Below, piece by piece: positions 43,853 to 46,314 of a stretch of DNA of 46,314 bases (the stretch's first letter is position 1; each line of letters opens with the position of its first letter). Source of the stretch: Nocardia neocaledoniensis (lineage in GTDB: Bacteria; Actinomycetota; Actinomycetes; Mycobacteriales; Mycobacteriaceae); the NCBI RefSeq assembly GCF_029868625.1, contig NZ_JARWOJ010000106.1:1-46314 (forward strand), in the 5' to 3' direction. The position numbers and the translations under genes are program-made. The notes under the pieces were generated by a model. The model did not search any database. It saw only the letters and a list, made by a program, of their open reading frames with translations, and was not told the DNA's origin.

Positions 43853-44270
43853 ACCGGCGAATCATTCCAGCCTGTGGACACTCTGTGGAAGCCCGGGACT
43901 CTCGTCCGTTCCCAGCTTTGGCGACCTGCAAGTGCACTTGCACGCACGAGTGCACTTCAGCCCTGCACAAGGCCCGCCGATCAGGCGACCACGCATCCTT
44001 TGCGATCAACTCCTCCACCCGTACCGAGGCCTGCGCCACACCAACGTCCACATCGGCTATCTGGCACACCCATTTCCTTGTACACCGGCCAGAAATCGCG
44101 CCGTGCGATCGCGGATGTGGACGCGGTGTGGACGCCGAACCCATAGGCGTGGACGCACACCGCTGGTTGTCTAGACAAAGCAGAGGCAAGCCGGCCAACC
44201 CGTTCGAGGTCAGCCCCGCGCACCTCGACATCGCCGGTACCGGAATCGCACTGTTAGGAGAACCGGACCC
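43853..44270. other. Divergent intergenic region with operator candidates
   Basis: This 418-bp gap separates the TPR/XRE regulator from the paralogous gene run. It contains the palindrome listed separately. The plus-strand frames covering it are not protein-like. TTAGGAG at 44252-44258 is a plausible but distant ribosome site for the next gene. Confidence 0.5.
43927..43957. promoter_or_regulatory. 16-bp palindrome plus a second half-site
   Basis: TGCAAGTGCACTTGCA (43927-43942) is a perfect 16-bp palindrome. Its 9-base core AGTGCACTT recurs at 43949-43957, about two helical turns away. The pair lies 75-105 bp upstream of the regulator's start codon and suits binding by a dimeric XRE protein. 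Confidence 0.5.
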
Positions 44271-44525
44271 ATGAGCCAAGCCCTTGCGTCCCTACCCGCA
44301 TCGACACTCGGCAGTAACGGGTCTCTCGGCGCACCACCACCACGATCAGCGAGAGTCTGTGCGTCCGAATACCGCCAAGTTGGCCTTCCCGCCTCGGTGC
44401 GTGACCGGGTGTTCGTCCTGACCTCCAACGCGGTCATCGGGCTGCCGAGCCCACTCAAGCCCGCGGCCACGTCGATGGTCATTGCCGCTGTCAGCGAGAA
44501 CTTTTCGAAGGGCGGTCCGCGGTGA
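44271..44525 (+). CDS. Short member of a small actinobacterial family, N-terminal part only
   Basis: An 84-residue protein. Its middle, CASEYRQVGLPASVRDRVFV followed by LTSNAVIGLPSPLKPAA, aligns with the N-terminal part of the third family member here (CAYYEQVCQLPTVPDP). The C-terminal TWTFLT...LPSP module of the other copies is missing, so it is either a truncated paralog or a natural short form. It overlaps the next gene by GTGA. The function of the family is not known to me. Confidence 0.55.
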   Translation: MSQALASLPASTLGSNGSLGAPPPRSARVCASEYRQVGLPASVRDRVFVLTSNAVIGLPSPLKPAATSMVIAAVSENFSKGGPR

Positions 44526-44983
44526 CCCGATTCCCGACTTTGAAGCCACGCGCCGCGCTTCCCGCCGCTGCGGTGGCGCAGGTGAACTACTACAACACCA
44601 TCTGCGGGCTCCCTGCATTCCTGCGCGCAGGGAGCGGATTGATCTTCGTCGCGGCCGGACGCATCGGTGCGATCGTCGTACCGGTTCCGCTTGCCCCGAG
44701 GCTGACTAGACGGCTGGAGCTCTCTGTTCCAACGATCATCAACCTCGCTGCCGGTCACCGCACGACCTGGACGTTCCTCACCGCGCCGATCCCGACGCAT
44801 GTGCGTCACAGTGTGCCGACGACCACGGTCCTGGATCGGTGCGGGGCCACGATGGTCGCCGAGGGTGCCGAGATCTTGCTGCCCTCACCCGATGATCCCG
44901 CTCGGCGATGGCACGCGGCTGCACCGACCGATAGGTACCGACCGTCCCCGGTGTCGATCCTGACAGCCCTAGCCGCACGGTGA
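44522..44983 (+). CDS. Small actinobacterial protein with TWTFLT...LPSP module, copy 2
   Basis: A 153-residue protein from GTG 44522. The opening VNYYNTICGLPAFLRAGSGL and IGAIVVPVPLAPRL resemble the other copies. The second half has TTWTFLTAPIPTHVRH, then GATMVAEGAEILLPSPDDPA, RRW, and YRPSPVSIL. The conserved second half appears in many short actinobacterial proteins next to XRE regulators and is faintly like the N-terminal module of primase-polymerase proteins, but no catalytic residues are identifiable. I do not assign a function. It is coupled to the preceding gene by overlap. Confidence 0.65.
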   Translation: MTRFPTLKPRAALPAAAVAQVNYYNTICGLPAFLRAGSGLIFVAAGRIGAIVVPVPLAPRLTRRLELSVPTIINLAAGHRTTWTFLTAPIPTHVRHSVPTTTVLDRCGATMVAEGAEILLPSPDDPARRWHAAAPTDRYRPSPVSILTALAAR

Positions 44984-45061
44984 ACGGTCGTTGCCCACCG
45001 CAGTGGGCCAACCCAACAAGCCCGGCCCCGCGCGGGTGTCACTCAACGAAAGAAGCTACAC

Positions 45062-45283
45062 ATGTCAATCACCGGGACTGTCAAGTGGTTCAGCGCCGAG
45101 AAGGGTTTCGGGTTCATCGCGCGCGATGCGGGCCCCGATGTGTTCGTCCACTACTCCGGGATCATCGGACAGGGCTTTCGCGCGCTCTCCGAGAACGATC
45201 AGGTCCAGTTCGAGATCACCGACAGCGACCGTGGACCGCAGGCTGTCCAAGTACGCCGTGTCGACTCCCACCGCCAGAAATAG
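45062..45283 (+). CDS. Cold-shock protein
   Basis: A 73-residue single cold-shock domain. It begins [20 protein letters not shown] with the RNP1 motif KGFGFI, then DVFVHYSGI as RNP2, and ends [19 protein letters not shown]. The length is that of the CspA family. It binds single-stranded RNA or DNA and helps melt secondary structure. The ATG has GAAAGAAG six bases upstream. It is set between copies 2 and 3 of the small paralog family and is followed by a hairpin, so it may be transcribed in part by itself. Confidence 0.92.
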   Translation: MSITGTVKWFSAEKGFGFIARDAGPDVFVHYSGIIGQGFRALSENDQVQFEITDSDRGPQAVQVRRVDSHRQK

Positions 45284-45285
45284 AC

Positions 45286-45306
45286 GTGCGGGGGCTGCCC
45301 TCGCAC
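45286..45306 (+). terminator. Hairpin after the cold-shock gene
   Basis: GTGCGGGGG (45286-45294) pairs with CCCTCGCAC (45298-45306) with one mismatch and a 3-base loop. It begins right after the stop codon. There is no T-tract. Confidence 0.4.
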
Positions 45307-45347
45307 CCGATCCGAGATACCCACCCGCCACGACCGTGGAGGACCCG

Positions 45348-45899
45348 ATGACGGCCTACCTCACGAGCTCTACAACGCTATGTCACCCAGATGATGCCGC
45401 TCAGCCTTCGGCCGCAGGTCCCTGCGCGCACGCCCTGCTGGAGCTGGAAGGCGTCACCGTGGCTGCGCGATGCGCCTATTACGAGCAGGTGTGCCAGTTG
45501 CCGACCGTGCCTGATCCAGTCTCCGGCCAGATCGTTCTCATCGCTGGGCGGGTTCAGGCGGTCATGGTTCCCAGCGCTCTCGGCCGACGGGTTCGAAGTG
45601 AGCTCGGGCGTGTGGAGGTAGGTTGTGGCCCGATCGTGTCGCATCCCAAGTCCGGGACGTGGACGTTCCTCACCGATTCTGACCGCAGGATCGAGGCACT
45701 CCCTGACGCCACGCGGTTGTGGGTCAACGGCGTCGTGGTGCTGGCTTCCGGTGCCCGGATCGGTCTCCCGACGCCCACCGCGACCAACACGGGCTCATGT
45801 CGTGCATGGGAGTCACCCCCGACCAGCCCTCAACGACCGACAACCACCACGGTCCTCGACGCCGTCCGTCGTTTCCTACAGCAGGGCGGTGCGCGATGA
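45348..45899 (+). CDS. Small actinobacterial family protein, copy 3
   Basis: A 183-residue protein, the longest copy in the run. ATG 45348 is preceded by GGAGGA. The N-terminal part has CAYYEQVCQLPTVPDP and IVLIAGRVQAVMVPSALG; the C-terminal part has GTWTFLTDSDRRIEAL, then VNGVVVLASGARIGLPTP. A longer frame starting near 44991 would cross the cold-shock gene and is rejected. It overlaps copy 4 by ATGA. The function is unknown; see copy 2. Confidence 0.65.
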   Translation: MTAYLTSSTTLCHPDDAAQPSAAGPCAHALLELEGVTVAARCAYYEQVCQLPTVPDPVSGQIVLIAGRVQAVMVPSALGRRVRSELGRVEVGCGPIVSHPKSGTWTFLTDSDRRIEALPDATRLWVNGVVVLASGARIGLPTPTATNTGSCRAWESPPTSPQRPTTTTVLDAVRRFLQQGGAR

Positions 45900-46314
45900 C
45901 CAGCACGCGTTTCCTGGCGGTGGACAAGGTGATTCACCGTGCCAGCTCTTACCGCAACTCCTGCGGGTTCGATGTGTTCGTTCGGGAATCCACGAGCCAG
46001 ATCGTGTTGCGGGTCGGGACCGTCGGCGCCATCGAGTTGGCCTCCGCGTTCGGCCAGCGAGTAGTCGCGGCTTTGCCGTGGCCCGGCCCGGTGATCGTAC
46101 GCAGTGACACCCGCCAGCCACTGCTGACCATCCTTACCGGTCCCGTACCCGCACACCTACGCGGCGGTGCCAGCTTCGCGGCTCTGTCCAGTACCGGGGC
46201 GGTGCTCGCTGCCGAGGGCGACGAGGTGTTGCTGCCCTCGCCCCGTGACCCGGCGCGACGTTGGCTACCGCACGAACCCTTGGATCCCTATCGGCCGAGC
46301 GCTGAGGTCGTGGT
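45896..46314 (+). CDS. Small actinobacterial family protein, copy 4, cut by the window end
   Basis: At least 139 residues from ATG 45896, still open at the window end. FDVFVRESTSQIVLRVGTVG, then AIELASAFGQRV, form the N-terminal half. LLTILTGPVPAHLRGG, then GAVLAAEGDEVLLPSPRDPA, RRW and YRPSAEVV, form the module shared with copy 2, to which it is closest. The C-terminus should lie only a few codons beyond the window. It is translationally coupled to copy 3. Confidence 0.65.
   Translation, partial: MTSTRFLAVDKVIHRASSYRNSCGFDVFVRESTSQIVLRVGTVGAIELASAFGQRVVAALPWPGPVIVRSDTRQPLLTILTGPVPAHLRGGASFAALSSTGAVLAAEGDEVLLPSPRDPARRWLPHEPLDPYRPSAEVV

Noticed and set aside
1..46314. CRISPR array, tRNA, rRNA, integrase or intact insertion sequence
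   Set aside because: No regularly spaced direct repeats, tRNA-like ends or transposase or integrase motifs were seen on either strand.

Overview
The window is very GC-rich, uses many GTG starts and start/stop-overlapping gene pairs, and carries an ESX/WXG100 secretion-substrate operon, several helix-turn-helix/TPR regulators of actinobacterial type and tandem copies of a small actinobacterial protein family. This points to a mycolate-type actinomycete, most probably Nocardia or a close relative (an inference from gene content; no rRNA or other phylogenetic marker is present). Nearly all of the window is accessory genome.

Layout. 1-1.8 kb: a cold-shock-like gene fragment running into a C/G homopolymer tract, an HNH nuclease that may be frameshifted, a small P-loop kinase and a small zinc-finger-like protein. 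1.9-9.2 kb (+): a three-gene prokaryotic PIWI-RE cassette (REase-fold protein, DinG/XPD-like helicase, pPIWI-RE protein) with overlapping genes. 9.6-24.9 kb (-): a four-gene operon convergent with it. In transcription order it encodes a type I-like N6-adenine methylase fused to a specificity-type domain, a 2084-residue protein joining a Ser/Thr kinase to an Hrq1/MrfA/DruE-like helicase with DUF1998 and a C-terminal Vsr/DUF559-like nuclease fold, a DrmD-like SNF2 helicase, and a large Eco57I/DrmMI-like adenine methylase. Parts resemble class 1 DISARM and the Druantia DruE helicase, but this kinase-helicase-nuclease fusion with two unlike methylases is not a gene set I can name. It is the best candidate in the window for an undescribed anti-phage or restriction-like system.

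25-38.4 kb: a regulator remnant and a small P/Q-rich gene; a nucleotidyltransferase and PLP-decarboxylase pair; a divergent methionyl-tRNA synthetase, with a perfect 16-bp inverted repeat between them; an asparaginase-PCC domain-XRE regulator operon; an HD-domain protein; a NUDIX hydrolase with a DUF5919-type regulator; and a tightly overlapping operon of radical SAM enzyme, thymidylate-kinase-like protein, SAM methyltransferase and CYTH phosphohydrolase. A strong hairpin follows that operon.

38.8-41.7 kb: an ESX-type toxin operon (two WXG100-like proteins, a 471-residue protein ending in a GH-E-type HNH nuclease toxin domain, an ankyrin-repeat protein as probable immunity factor, and a YbaB-like protein). 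42.1-46.3 kb: a TPR/XRE regulator with a TrmO-like gene. Divergent to these lie four members of a small actinobacterial protein family (the last cut by the window edge) interrupted by a complete cold-shock gene, with a 16-bp palindromic operator candidate in the divergent gap.

The two large defence operons sit tail to tail and make a defence island. The rest looks like regulators, nucleotide or amino-acid enzymes and toxins gathered in a variable region. No tRNA, rRNA, CRISPR array, integrase or intact insertion sequence was seen.
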